DNA of 64,000 bases from Tubulanus polymorphus (GCF_964204645.1 NC_134036.1:9286704-9350703); one strand, 5' to 3'; positions 41,580 to 54,496 are shown, counted from the first letter of the stretch. The notes: generated from the sequence alone by a model not told the origin. A program made the numbers and translations.

Positions 41580-43342
41580 TTAAATCTTAAAATATAATAT
41601 TCCTCCGATTACAATTCCTATACAAGTTATAGCTAATTTAGTATTTTCATGGGATTTATTATCATCATTTAGTTTAATTATATCATGTTGAATAATATCA
41701 GTTTTTATATCTTCTGATGTATTATAATCTTTTATTTTAGAATCATTATTTAATTTAATATTATTAGTTTTAGTTTCAGTTGATTGAATATGTTTTTTAT
41801 TTTTTTCACCTTCCATTAATTTTGGAGCAGTGATAATCTTTTTATTTATATCATTTAATCCAAATGAATTATTTATTGTTGCAGTTTTAATTAGATTATT
41901 ATAACCAATTATGTTTCCCATCTTTAATACTAAATCATTAGAAATAATAAATAGATTAGGGCCTATACAATAATTTAATCTAATATGTGATTTATCTAAA
42001 TAATTTTGATATCTTACAATGTTTTCTGGAATCGATCTATTTTTATCATTATGAATTGAATCTTCAAATAATACTTTAAACTATTTCTGCGCATCGAATG
42101 AAGTGTTATAATTTCCAATTATTGGGGATCTTTTTTCAACTTGCGCACCTAAAATACATATCAAATAAGTTCTAATAGATTGATTTATTCTTTGTATACC
42201 TGATTTTGTAAAACCTTCACCATTTTCTAAAATGAAATTAACCCAACCATTATTATTATCAATTTTATAATTATGATAAGCTGAAATTCTATGCATATAA
42301 TCAATTCTTTTTATTTCAAACTCTTCACTTTATAAAACTTAGATAGATTAATATTATTATCCAATTCTTTAAAATATTTAGACCCGGGTAAAGGACATTC
42401 TAATTCATTTAATATTATTCTGATTTGAAAATATGTGTGAAATCTAAATATTGTGTGAATTAATTTTAAATCAGAATACTTCAAATTTTTATCTAAGTTA
42501 TTTAAATGATCATTCCAACTTATTCCACATCCTGTTGTTGCACAATAAACAGCAAAATCTAATTGGTTCTGCCAATATTTCATATTAGATTTTACTTTAT
42601 ATATATGATATTCATCTCGAGTAAAAGTAACTTCATATGTATTAAATACATTTTCCATTTTAGAAATAAAAAACTGTGATTCAGTGACATAAATTTCTAA
42701 ATTAGTTAATGAATTTAAAACTACATTTCTATATGTAATATTTTTCTTAAAATCTATTGCAGGAATATTATATTTAATTGATTTATTATATTGGAAAGCT
42801 TTAGTTGCTTCGAATGTTTTTGTAGGATCGATTAAATTGCAATAAATATAAAAATGTGTGTGAGGTATTAAGTTTGGTGTAACAGCATCAATATTTGTAA
42901 AAGATCTATCTGGAAGAATTCCTAACAGTTTAGCTATAGGTTTTTTTACCATAAATTTATGTTTTTCACTATTAGACAACCTTATCTTTATTCTATCAGA
43001 ACTCTCACTTTTTAAAAATCTAATACTAAACCCAGAACTACTACCTAATTTGTGCCAGGCTTTTCTATTAATTTCTTGTGCCAATGTATCTAAATTATAT
43101 AACCCTGGCTTTAAATATATATAGACCCATTCATTTTTGTTTTTATTAAAAATTAAAAAAGCTCTTTGTTCAATAGTTTTATTCGATATACTGTAAAATG
43201 AGTTACATAAACTTATATTTACTAATTTTAAATCTACACAATTTTTATATTCCCTATCTAATTGAACTAGTAAATTATGAGATTTATAATTTGTAAGTCT
43301 TCTAGAATCTACAAATATTCTGTATTCTTTTAATTCTACCAT
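41580..43342 (-). pseudogene. Penton-like minor capsid protein, broken
   Basis: Gives the N-terminus missing in element 1: YRIFVDSRRLTNYKSHNLLV and VDLKLVNISLCNSFYSI, the usual opening of Polinton pentons. A deletion of about 75 nt with frame loss near 42311 and a nonsense codon near 42080 break it. The hydrophobic C-terminal anchor is kept. It has no 27-bp insert. Confidence 0.82.
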
Positions 43343-43359
43343 TTATTTTACATATTTTC

Positions 43360-43719
43360 TTATTCGAAATCTATTTCATGGTGCCCCTCTTGGTGCCCAT
43401 TCTTACCTTTGTATACGAAATAGAAATCTCCAGAACATAATTCTTCTAAATCTTCACTTGATAATCTATGAAATCTATCAGGTAAATATGTTCTGAATTT
43501 ATATGTATTTCCTTTTAATCCTTCATATTCTAAGTGTATAACTAATTTATCTCCATAGTTATTAGTAACTGTATCAATATTTGTAATTAGATATTTCTTA
43601 TCAATTGTTAATTCTGTTAACTTTTTGAGTTTATAATCTACAGATTTTACATTTGTTATATGTTTAATTCTATCTAGAAATAATTTGTTGTTCTCACTGT
43701 GTGCTTGTTTACTCTCCAT
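43360..43719 (-). CDS. Small OB-fold-like (SSB-like) protein
   Basis: 119 aa, intact. The pattern YLITNIDTVTNNYGDKLVIH then FRTYLPDRFHRLS resembles small proteins found next to PolB in many Polintons, which look like OB-fold single-strand DNA binders. That role is inferred. It lies between PolB (29-nt gap) and penton (17-nt gap). The only long gene in element 2 without a break. Confidence 0.6.
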   Translation of the reverse strand: MESKQAHSENNKLFLDRIKHITNVKSVDYKLKKLTELTIDKKYLITNIDTVTNNYGDKLVIHLEYEGLKGNTYKFRTYLPDRFHRLSSEDLEELCSGDFYFVYKGKNGHQEGHHEIDFE

Positions 43720-43748
43720 TTTAATAACATATTTTTATTAAAATTTGA

Positions 43749-46700
43749 TTAACACGTTAGAATTCTTTTCATTATCTCGTTCTCTTTTGTTTCTTCTCTT
43801 TTAAATTTTAAGTATTCATCTAAATTGCAACCATAAGCAACTGTATGAATTCCATCATCTAAAATATATCTTTTATCATCAAATGGGTTTAGACTTATCT
43901 TTTCAATTTCTTCAATAAACATTTCATGATCTTCAGATCTTAAACATCTCATCTTATGTTTTCTAACTTCTTCTTTGAATATACAATTGATGTAATCTTT
44001 GAAATGAATATTCTTTTCTACTACACTTTTGGTTATTCCTTTTAACTTTTTAGCTTCATGTTCTTTAGTTTTATATGAATACATTTTAGATCTAATACCA
44101 ATGAATTCAATCATTTCTTCACCACCTAATTCATCTTTGAATTTACCGGGAACTTTTTTATTATCATTGCTAAACAATTCATGATCTTTAGGATAATTAC
44201 TAAAATCAAAATGATGTTTTAATGTTTTTAAATCATCAGTTATGTTATCAGTTTTTATCTTTAATATGTAAGAATCGGTATCAAAATATAATATTTCTAT
44301 ATGTTTTTCTCCAAAATGAGGTTGTAATACGTTATAATAGAATTCATACATTAGTAATTTTGATAATTCTAAAACTGAAGCGCCAACATAGATTGGTTTA
44401 TTAAATTTCATTGATGTTCTTCTCATCTTAACTGCGGCTAAATTTTCATCAAATATTCTGTTTCCAATGAACTTAGGATATGTTTGTAAATGTCTAATTC
44501 TTTTACCATTACTGACTAACTCAATATCATTTCTATTTCTAATATTTTCACAAGTCTTACCATAGAATGCATTATTCATTAACTTGAAGAAATCTTTTTT
44601 CGAAATCAGTTTTAGCTTTAGTTCTCTGTTTGGTGTTAAAATCTATATATTTTTCTAACCACTTAGATTGACTAAATGAAATATATCTATGTACTTTTTT
44701 TAGGATCATTCCTTGATTCAAATAAAACTTTAACATTCTATAATGTACTACATAATTATATTTATCTTCTTGAGTTACCATTAACTTTTCTGTATGAATA
44801 TGATTTTCGGGTTTAATTCTTTTTTGGTAATTTGATAATTCTTCATGAGTTACAGTTTTATGTTCGGGACAGTATGCTAGATTTCTAGATTTAAATCCAA
44901 ATACTCCATAAGGTTGTGGTTCCATCATTGCCCAACCATAAAGATTATTTGCATCTATATATAATAACTTATATCCGGGGTTATCATTTACATTGAAATA
45001 TCTATCCCCTAATACACCTGAAACTCCTCCTCTTATAGATTTTTCAAATAATAATAATTGATCTATATTTGTTAACAAATCCATTTTTATATTTGTAAAT
45101 TTTAATCCACAATCCCATGTTAAACCTGGTGATGAATAACAATGACAAGGATCAATATTGAAATATTTTAGGTTTACATCTCTAAACCTTTCGAATATAT
45201 CGGTTAATAATAATACATCTGATTTTAAATATATATCTACTAATTGTCCATGATTTTCTATTTTGAAATGATTCCAAATATTCAATGTTCTATTATAGAC
45301 TTCATCTTTAACATATTCATTTTTTAATTCATCATAGAATTGTTCTTTCAATAATTCAGTTATATTGAAATCATTATGATTCTTATAAAATGAATATGGA
45401 ATTGCTCCTTTATATCTCATTAATTTAAAATCATCATTATTTGGGTAATGTTGTTTTAATATCTTTAATTCATCATCAACTAATGATTTTGGTAAGTTAT
45501 CTAATGAACTATTTAAAAATCTATATGAATCTATAAATCTTTAACACCCAAATTGGAATGATATATAATTCTCAGATGTTTTAGCTAACATTCTAAATTT
45601 ATAAGTTGGTATTTTATCTTTTGATCTATTTGAATTTAATATTTCTATTTCATTATTGATTTTTTCTATTTTATGGCATAACTGTTTGATGAATAAATGT
45701 GCATCATATCCTGATAGATTATGAAATATAACTGGTACAAAGTTAATTTTCTTAGCTTGTAAGTTACAATTTTCATGTGCAGCACCTCTAAACTTTCCAT
45801 TCAAATGATCATGGTCTCTTACTTTTTTATCTTTATAATTAAATATCTTTTCACAATAATAACATTTACCTGCAAACACAAATTCTTCTTTAAATTCTTC
45901 TGTCATTATAATTTCTATATTTGTATTCAATAATTTACTAAATCTTATTTCATATTCAATTAATAAGTCACAAAAATCATTGATAACATTTTCATTTCTG
46001 TAATGATAATATTCACTTTCAATTAGTTCTGGATAATCAGATTTTATATATAACCCGAAAGCAGCAGCTGATTGATGAATCTTTTTAATTGTATTTGTTT
46101 TTGGTGGTTCATCTGAAAAATCATTTTCATTAGAATTTAATTTCTTTCTTTTATAATATATTTCTTTTCTATCTTGATCAGTTAGTTCTTTATTTAATGA
46201 TTCAAAATCTCCATATATTACAAATGGTACTTTATTTTTGTAATCATAGTTTTTGAATTCTAATATTTTATACTTTTCATTTGGTAAAACTAATTTACAA
46301 TAATCATGATTTTCACATAATTGTTTATGATTTAATAATGTACTTTCATTACTGAATTTATGTAAACATTTTCTACTAAGATATATTTTATGGTGATCAT
46401 TTTCTGATTTAAAAAATAAATCTATTTGTTTAATCCACATACAATGATTCTCATGATATAATATATCTATAACATCATTTGAATCATAATCTTTTGATAG
46501 ATATAAAGGTTCTAATGTATAATGTTTTATATTGTTACCTTTTGTATTTGGTAATTTGATTAAATCAAATACATTTATTCTTAAATTATTATCTCTTTCT
46601 ATCTTTGGGACGTTTTTAATTCTAACAGGATACTTATCTATCTTATAATTATTTTCAAATGGTTTATAATGAGTTAATCTACAAATATTATAAGTTGCAG

Positions 46701-47652
46701 GATGTAAACAACTTATTATAGTCCATAGTAAACATTTATCATCAAAATTTTGTACATTTATTACAGCATAAGTTTTAAATGGTAGTTTAATATAACTTGT
46801 TCCATTTATACTATCATCTTTATAATATGATAAATTATTTTCATCAATTGGTTTTGATTTAGTTAACTTATTATATTTTGTGTTATAAACATGTAAAGTC
46901 ATAAATATTATTTCATCAAATATTAAACCAGATCCTTCAAAATATTTCTCTTCTATTTTAGTTTTTACTTCATTAGAACATTTATCTAATTTATGATCTA
47001 TATGTTGTTTAGATATAATATGTTGTGAATGAGAATTTATATTATATATTGGTTTATCTTCAGATTTTATGAATTTAACTTTTGATGAAATACTTATTTT
47101 AGGATATTCAACATCAGTTATTATTTTTATTATTTCTTTCATATTTTCTAAATGTTTTTTATTTTCTTCTAATGTTTTTCCTTTATGAAATTTAAACTCA
47201 ATAGCTGCTGGGCCAATATCACTTTTAAATGCTTCGGTTATCTCTATATCTTTTTTATTATCTAATGAATTAATATAATTTCTTATATCTTCCATGTATG
47301 GTCTTTTATTGTTTAATCTATTTTTTATGCTTTTAATTGTCTTCTGTTTCTTATCGTTATCATTATCAAAATAATCTTCACCTAAAATATCATTATTCTT
47401 ATTTCTAATATGACTTATAGATTTTAAATGTTCTTTATAATATCTTTTATCACTGAATGATTGATTACATGCATCACATTTATATGTTTCTTTTTCATTC
47501 TTTAATTCTTCTAATTTAGTTTCTAATATATCATCTTTATATTCTAGTTTCAATTTATTCTCTAAATGTGTATTAGTTTTATTGTGTCTTGCTTTTTGGG
47601 ATTTATCTATATTGATATTACATGATGGACAGTAGTACTTATTTGCTTCCAT
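43749..47652 (-). pseudogene. PolB: Protein-primed family B DNA polymerase, two breaks, no intein
   Basis: About 1300 codons. Two N-terminal zinc fingers (YYCPSCN..; YKCDACNQSF..), exonuclease motif FVIYGDFESL, an endonuclease-VII-like zinc element (KVRDHDHLNGKFRGAAHENC) followed by HNLSGYDAHL, motif A YIDANNLYGWAM, motif B NNAFYGKTCEN and motif C YFDTDSYI. It replicates the element from protein-primed ends. A TAA at 45541 and an extra A in an A-run near 44595 break it. Motif C is uninterrupted, unlike element 3. The gene start lies within the terminal repeat. Confidence 0.93.
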
Positions 47653-47867
47653 TTTAATACTAAATTTTTTATTAAAATTGATTTTAGAAGTTCAATGATT
47701 TAAATGTTATTCATTTATATGAATATTTTAAGAGTAATAGGGGTAATGGGCTTTCGGGTTAAAGGTTGAATGGTCGAGTTCATTAAAAACAAATATTAAA
47801 AGTAATTTGAAACTATAATATATTTTCATAACCGTGTGCATTTCAGTTAAATAATGGAATAATAATC
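47543..47867. repeat. Right terminal inverted repeat, cut in the hairpin loop
   Basis: Inverted match to the left end through PolB start, then AGTAATAGGGGTAATGGGC (from 47733), one hairpin arm and about half the loop. Similarity stops near 47867, so the outer arm and true end are lost. Confidence 0.82.
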
Positions 47868-48675
47868 AAATCACCATATGTCCAGGAAAAAGACACTCGT
47901 TTGCATACTATACTGTATAATTCCTAAACTGAATGATCAGCCGGTATTGAACAGTATTTGCCAATTCTTTCTACATTTGAATGAATCATTTACAAATTAA
48001 AATGGAATTTTCCGTTATTAATCTAGGGAGTCAGTACATTTCCTCGAGTAGTAATTTATCTACATGGTGAATGAAACGTATACTTTCAGCCGGAACAAAT
48101 TACTGAAAAAGAGGTTTTGAGTCCTGTTATGGTAAGTGTTGATTGAAAAAATTTATAAGCTAGTGTAAAAGTAGCGCCGTTTATTTTCGATCTGGTTTCA
48201 CTTATCATAATAATGTAACTTTGGCTTTTTTCATCAGATGATTGATATTAGGGATATTGATTGATTGATTTATTGTTTGGAATTGTGTGTAGTATTTGAA
48301 TGTTTTATAATTTTGTCTCATTCCAGATCATGTTCTGAATTGTAGATTGGGGGTTACCGCGGCCCAAATTAGAAAGAAAATTGGACAAATGCTGAAACAG
48401 TATAAATTGACGAAGTAAATCTGTAAATATTTGAAAATAAAATTCCCATCAACATGTAAGCTTACACAAGTGAGTTATTACATTTGGTTGGTAATTTTGA
48501 AACTTCATTTTGTTTTGCCACTATGTGGATCTCCTTTCAGGCAATGAGTTTTTAGGAAATTGTGAAATATGGATGAAACAATGAAAGAAGTGGTCAAATT
48601 TTGACCATTATGAATGTGTGCTTATACTTCTTCTTGAATACAGTCGTGTGGAGCTTGAACAATGAGGATGACTGC
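47868..48675. other. Host noncoding sequence
   Basis: No gene or repeat recognised. It does not continue repeat R2, so it is not the original right flank of element 2. Confidence 0.4.
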
Positions 48676-48679
48676 AGAT

Positions 48680-48925
48680 CACATGCGTTAAAAATCACAC
48701 ATGACTGTGTTATGTGACATGTGTGATTTACATTCAGGGCCGTATCACACGTATGATTCACATGTGTAAAAATGGGTTAATTAGATTAGAAAATCACACG
48801 TGTGATTCACATACAAAATCACACGTGTGATTCACATACAAAATCACATGTGTGATAATGTCCCATTTTTACACATGTGAATCACACGTGTTTTTTAAAA
48901 AATCACATGTGTGATTTTTTTGTTA
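48680..48925. repeat. Cluster of TCACACGTGTGA palindromes
   Basis: At least eight ACACGTGTG/ACATGTGTG words in alternating orientation, nested within a larger inverted repeat (CACATGTGTAAAAATGGG ... CCCATTTTTACACATGTG). Confidence 0.8.
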
Positions 48926-49059
48926 GGGAAGTTTACTGAAAGTGTTTGTTGGCCGGGCTAGTTATTTTTAAACAGTTTTTAAATAGTTTTTATTTAAACA
49001 TAACTAGAACTTGTCATGATCCAATGAAAACATATAACATCTAAATAAAAGAAATCTTA

Positions 49060-49700
49060 ACATTCATTATATCAGTATATCATCGTAGTTTTCTTATTTT
49101 TCATTGGTTTTGTACACTTGATCAAAATGCATAATATAGACACGGACATACGTATAGCGGAGAAAGAATTCCCGAGATATCTAGAGCTCGTATATGCTTT
49201 GCGGATCCTGTTGCCTGCAGTGCGTATATAAGTGCTGAAAGTACTAAAACAAAAGAATACGTAATACAGATTATTCACGAAACCGCATATATCCGTTCGT
49301 ATGGGGATCAACAGACGGGTGTCCAATCAAAATACGTTTGCATATACGGGATAATCGCTTCGAATCCGCAATGTATCCATTCATTGCGGTTATGACTAAT
49401 CAAAGAATACGTCATATAACCGATGCGGATACTGCGGATAATTGTTTCAACTCGTCGAAACCGTCGAGTCGGATTTCTTTAATCCGTCAAGCATACGTCA
49501 AGTGTCAGTTGCGTATCTGTCTAAGTATCAGCAACGGACAACCGACGTATGGTCGGGGATCTATCAATACATACGCAGATCCGTTTTCCCGGATTCTTCA
49601 ATGTCAGTTACGGATTGGGGTCAGATATCAAACATATACGACCATTATCCGTTAAGAATACGTCATAAATACGAGGTCGGATATTGGTACTTTTCACCCT
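49060..49700. other. Unassigned region rich in ATACGTCA and TATCCG words
   Basis: Unusual CpG-containing words (ATACGTCA, GGATAT, CCGTTA) recur without tandem order. Open frames on + at 49338-49882 have no protein-like features. Possibly an old repeat. Confidence 0.3.
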
Positions 49701-50086
49701 GTGGTCAGAGTATCGGTCACGTGCCAGGTGACCCCAGATGTCACAATACGCGTGTCCATTGTAGGACACGTGGGCGTGGTCGGAGATTGACGGAATTTAC
49801 CGAGTGCTCACGGAAAACGAGATACCATCATCATGAATATAATCATATATTTGTAACTGTAGCATCATTGCTTGTTGATTGATCTAATTAAGTGTAATAT
49901 AAATTTGGATAAAATTATGACTGAAATCTGTGGAACCTTCTGGCTAAAAGACCGATTTTGTGGCGGGAAAAAATCTAAATTTTGTCGAAAGTAAAACACC
50001 GTGTGTAAAGGTAATGGTTTCGGGGTATGAATACCTCGAGGACTCAGGGTAGGTAGGTACCTCCGGTTTCTCTTCAACCTCGTTTA

Positions 50087-50300
<214 letters not shown>

Positions 50301-50659
50301 TAGACTTGTTAATTCTGTAAATGTGTATATATTGAAGGATGATAGACTATTTGATAACGATGTCTAGTATGTAAATACGATTCTGTACCGATAACTGTAT
50401 ATAATTTTTCAAAATTTTAAGAAAAAAACAAAAGCAATATAAAAAAAAGATAAAAAGTACTGAAAAAAAGGGAAAAAAAGTTAAAAAAGAACGAAAATTT
50501 TTTATATCCTATTTGGAAAGAGTAGAACAACCTAAAATGAAAAGAGATAACAGTTATTTAAGAACTTTCCCTCTCGGTCGTAAGGTGTTTTTACACCTAA
50601 TACACGGAGCTAGAGGTGATTTTTTTTTTCTTTTTAAACTGCATATTCTCGCTACAATC

Positions 50660-51200
50660 ATGTAACAATTATTCAGTCCCCCACATGACTCCAGTGGGTG
50701 CGATGTAGATGTAATGGAGCTTTCCATTAAATAATAAAGTAAGATAAAAAAAAAAAAAAAAAAAAAAAAAAATCGTTTAAATCTTTCGCCTTTTACTAAA
50801 GACTTCCGTGGAGAGGAACAATCAATGAGTCTATGGACTTAATTTTAAAAGCCCTCCTTATGACAATAATATAGGAAATGTACTGTCATTCAATCACAAC
50901 CAGCCAACTAAATAACGGGGTCAATCTCTTGGTTCTATACTGTAAATCTAAATGTATAGATTTAACAACTTAGTTTAATCAATGTAACCTCATTGTATTT
51001 AGAAGCGGGGGTTTCGACCCCCCACCTCGATTCAGCTCCCCACTAGACCCAGGTGGGTGATTAGCGCCGTTGTAAATGGGGTCAATCAATTGAGGGACAC
51101 GTTCCCAATAAAAGAAAGATAAGATTTTTTTTTTAAATTTCCGTGGAGAGGAACAACCAATGAGTCTATTGACTGATTTTTGAAGCCCTCCTGACCAGGA
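50660..51200. repeat. Pair of related poly(A)-tailed repeats
   Basis: 50670-50875 and 51030-51210 share CCCCAC..GACYCCAGTGGGTG, A-rich tails (AGATAAAAAAAA at 50743; AAGATAAGATT at 51110) and, after the tail, TTCCGTGGAGAGGAACAA with AATGAGTCTAT and GCCCTCCT. Consistent with tandem retroposon copies. Confidence 0.5.
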
Positions 51201-51504
51201 TGGTAACTTATAACATTAATGTAAGATTTCATCCTGCCAATCACCTACGGCATACCGACTATCCGCGTCAACCGGTGGCCTAGCTTAGATTTAAGTCCAG
51301 TCTAACACTATTTTGGTTATATAGTCGATGTAACATTTTACTACCGATCAGATAACTCTTGGACTACTTAAGGCTCTATTTTAGGGCGGGTGATTAGCTG
51401 TAGCATTTTTACAACCTGATAATTCAAATGGTGAAGGAATGCAAAATAACCTGTTTTGTAAAAAACTAACCCCAGTTTTGATGTCAGTTTCATGAATTCA
51501 TCAG

Positions 51505-51616
51505 GATCCAGTTCCACAGTTGTGAGTTAGAGTTAACTCTTAAGTTAAAGTTAGTTCATTTTCAATGAGTTTACTCAAATTCAAATCTTAACTCACAACT
51601 GTGGAACTGGGTCCTG
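51505..51616. repeat. Palindromic MITE-like repeat, copy 3
   Basis: Best-preserved copy: CAGTTCCACAGTTGTGAGTTA at the left, TAACTCACAACTGTGGAACTG at the right. A perfect 21-nt terminal inverted repeat. Confidence 0.85.
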
Positions 51617-51619
51617 TTT

Positions 51620-53276
51620 CATAAACATTATTTAAATACCATCGTCCTTTTTGTCCTTTATAGTTGAAAAAAAAGTTGATTGACGCCACGGGTGTGTCCA
51701 TTCATGTCAATGTCTTGTCATTTAAGTGTACACAATGACACTGCATACTAGTACACCGGTCACGGTTCTGGTTCTGTCACTGCAGAGATAGCGTGTCCGT
51801 GTACAATCCATATTAAAGAAACTTTGTAATGCTGGATATTGAATAATAAAATGCCCATGGGCAAAGTGTGGTTTACCTTGAAAGCTAAAGGTTGTTTGGA
51901 ATGAGGGCATTGTTTGAAAAATCATCTCCGTAGTGCACGGGAAATTTGTCTAATAGCGTAGATTTCGAGAATTATTCTAAAATTATAACTTCGTCCAGAG
52001 CGTCATCTCTGTGTTAAAAATGAAACAGTACATTGAATATGTGCGCTTGTACGTTACCAGCTTTTTAATATAGTCACTATGAGAATGAATGGCAGCTTAT
52101 TGGAACACTGCCAGTTTCCTGGAAAACTTAAGTTAGGCCACATGTCAAGGCATGTTTTCACACGATGCACACTTGAATTCAAACATACGTACCTCATACG
52201 TAGGCAGTGGGTCGGTCGGCCGTTTTTATCAAAAATAAAATGTATTTCAATGAATCCCAATAAAAAGTTTTCACTCGGTACCTTTGAAGTCGGGTCGGTG
52301 GGGGTATGGCAAAAAGACCATTAACATGGGATGGCCTAAAATTCATATGATGTCACATCTCAGAGGGTGGCTGAATATTGGGTCTTCGAAACCCCTCTTC
52401 CAATGTTGGCGGCCGAAGTTAAAATACCGGTTCGTGTTATAATAGATATAATATATAACAGATCGTGTTATATCCAGGAATTAACGACTACTACATTTAG
52501 ACCTCGACCTATACTTTGGATTGCTGCTTAATATTTTCAGGTCACAAGAAATTGCAATTTATTACAGCGCTCATCTTCTGCTAGGATCATTCAGCCTATT
52601 TTCATGCCAAACGTGCACGCGTTACATCATCACCATTAGTAGTGTACTGTACGAGCTTGTGTGAGTGTCGTGTAGCACTCCGTGCGCACGTGGAGGCCTC
52701 GTGTAAGTGAATGTTCGCTTACACTTAAATTTCATTCAAAACAATCACCGGGTATTACAATGAAACAATACCTATGGCGGATGTATGAAATATTTACATC
52801 CTCACCAGCAATGAGCATTTAAAATTCGCATGTATACGGCACCTAGTCTAATGAAACCTACGCCATTCTATGGCTTTCCCATAATTATTTTAGTAATGCC
52901 GGAATTCCCCGTATATCCCAAAAACAGCCAATCCCATTCGCTCGTAGAATATATCGAGGTCATTATTATTATTCATAAAATTTTATAAGCGAGAGCTAAG
53001 AATTTTCCCGCAAAAAACAGTTTTTCGTTGAATTTTAACTCAGTTGACCATGTCATCGACGATGGTTCGCCATGTCTTCAATCGCATCGATTATACGTAA
53101 TTTAAGCCGAGAACCAATGAAACAAATGCTCACATAAAAAAAACGTAGCGCGATTTTACATGAATTGGCTCAATGCCAACATCATATCGCAATAATATAT
53201 AAATATATTGTCGTTTACCCTATATTCTGTACACTATTCCAGTGTCAGCATTCGGAATCAGTATTTCTCAAAAGCT
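51620..53276. other. Host noncoding sequence left of element 3
   Basis: No gene seen. Ends at ...AGCTGTTAC, where element 3 homology starts. Confidence 0.4.
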
Positions 53277-53493
53277 GTTACTTAGAAGATCTAAAAGATG
53301 AAGAAATATTAGGTTATTTCTATGAACAAGAATTATCACTTGTACCAAATCCAGATGAAATAGAATACAAAATAGAAAAAGTATTGAAAACAAAAACTTA
53401 CAGGAAAAAAGTATTCTTTGGTGAAATATAAAGGATACGATGATAAATTTAATGAATGGATTGTACCTAGTAAAATTAAAAGAATAAATGAAT
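53277..53493 (+). pseudogene. Integrase C-terminal fragment (chromodomain)
   Basis: Starts abruptly at LEDLKDEEILGYFYEQ, has a small length change near 53397 that shifts the frame within the chromodomain, and ends overlapping the ATPase start by 8 nt. Confidence 0.88.
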
Positions 53494-54099
53494 AAAGATT
53501 TATTTATATTTGAACCGCATAATATGTTAGTTACTGGAGTAACCAATTGTGGTAAAACACATTTCATATTAGATTTGTTAGAAACTATTTATAAGAATCA
53601 TTTTGATAATATAATATTATTCGGTCCTACTTATGAAATGAATAAAACATATAATAGGGATATAGTTAAAATAAAAAAGTTTATTATATTAGATCCTAAA
53701 ACAGTAAAAGAAAATTTAGATAATTGTATAAAAATAGCAATTGATACTTATAAAGGATCAAATACATTATTCATTGTAGATGATTGCGCTAATTTACATG
53801 ATTCAAAAGTGAGAGAAAGTGAGTTATGTTACTTAGCTTTCTCTGGGAGACATTTTGGGATAACAACATGGGTTTTAAATCAAAAACATAATTCAATTGT
53901 TAAAGACTTTAGGGAGAATATAAGATTTCTAGTTTTATTCTACAATAAAGATAGAAAATCTATGCAACAATCATTGGAAGAAAATCAAATTATACCTACT
54001 GAATTACATGATGAATATATGAATAAATTAAAGAATAATAAAGGTTCAAAATTATTACTGAGACTACAATTTCCCTATGAATATAAATTTATAAAATAA
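53488..54099 (+). CDS. Packaging ATPase, intact
   Basis: 203 aa. Walker A GVTNCGKT and Walker B LFIVDDCA. Very similar to the copy at 5394-6008 despite the decay around it, and lacks one residue relative to it, as in element 2. FCPTYE is changed to FGPTYE. Confidence 0.9.
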   Translation: MNKDLFIFEPHNMLVTGVTNCGKTHFILDLLETIYKNHFDNIILFGPTYEMNKTYNRDIVKIKKFIILDPKTVKENLDNCIKIAIDTYKGSNTLFIVDDCANLHDSKVRESELCYLAFSGRHFGITTWVLNQKHNSIVKDFRENIRFLVLFYNKDRKSMQQSLEENQIIPTELHDEYMNKLKNNKGSKLLLRLQFPYEYKFIK

Positions 54100-54490
54100 C
54101 TATTAGTATACCTATGTATTACATACCCTAATACCTGATACCCTATTAGATACCCTAATACCTACTATGTATTAGATACCCTATTAGATACCTTAAATAC
54201 TTAAAACCCCCTTTTTTAAAATAAATATTATCTATACAATTTTCAACCAATTTATTTTTATTTTTTCAACTATTATATGAATAAGTTTGAAATAATAAAG
54301 GTTATATATTATTACTGAGGTTTCAATATAAATTTAAAAAAGAAATATAATTTAAGGTATTTTCAAATAATATGTATTAGATATGTATTAGATATGTATT
54401 AGATACCTTAAATACTTAAAACCCCCTTTTTTATTTACTATTATTTTATACAATTTTGAACTAATATTATTATTTGAGTTAAATATAATT
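54100..54490. repeat. Convergent intergenic minisatellite (GTATTAGATACC)
   Basis: Two related blocks, each an array of TATTAGATACCCTAATACC-type units followed by TTAAATACTTAAAACCCCCTTTTTT (54105-54215 and 54365-54435). Related to 5255-5393 in element 1. Confidence 0.75.
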
Positions 54491-54496
54491 AATATT

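Larger units (their letters stand above)
31432..47867. mobile_element. Maverick/Polinton element 2, degenerate full gene set
   Basis: 16.4 kb. Order from left: terminal hairpin, chimeric ORF, hairpin repeats, then on + HNH, unknown 200 aa, membrane protein, integrase, ATPase; then on - (read right to left) PolB, OB-like, penton, coiled-coil, MCP, zinc-finger; right terminal repeat. The layout is the reverse of element 1 and fills in the part lost there. Almost every gene is broken, so it is a fossil copy. No adenovirus-type protease gene is seen. Confidence 0.93.

Noticed and set aside
43370-43410. GGCACC repeats in the OB-like gene as a possible fourth 27-bp insert
   Set aside because: Only the GGGCACC word is shared. 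The 16-nt palindrome and the GAVRHPHG frame are absent.
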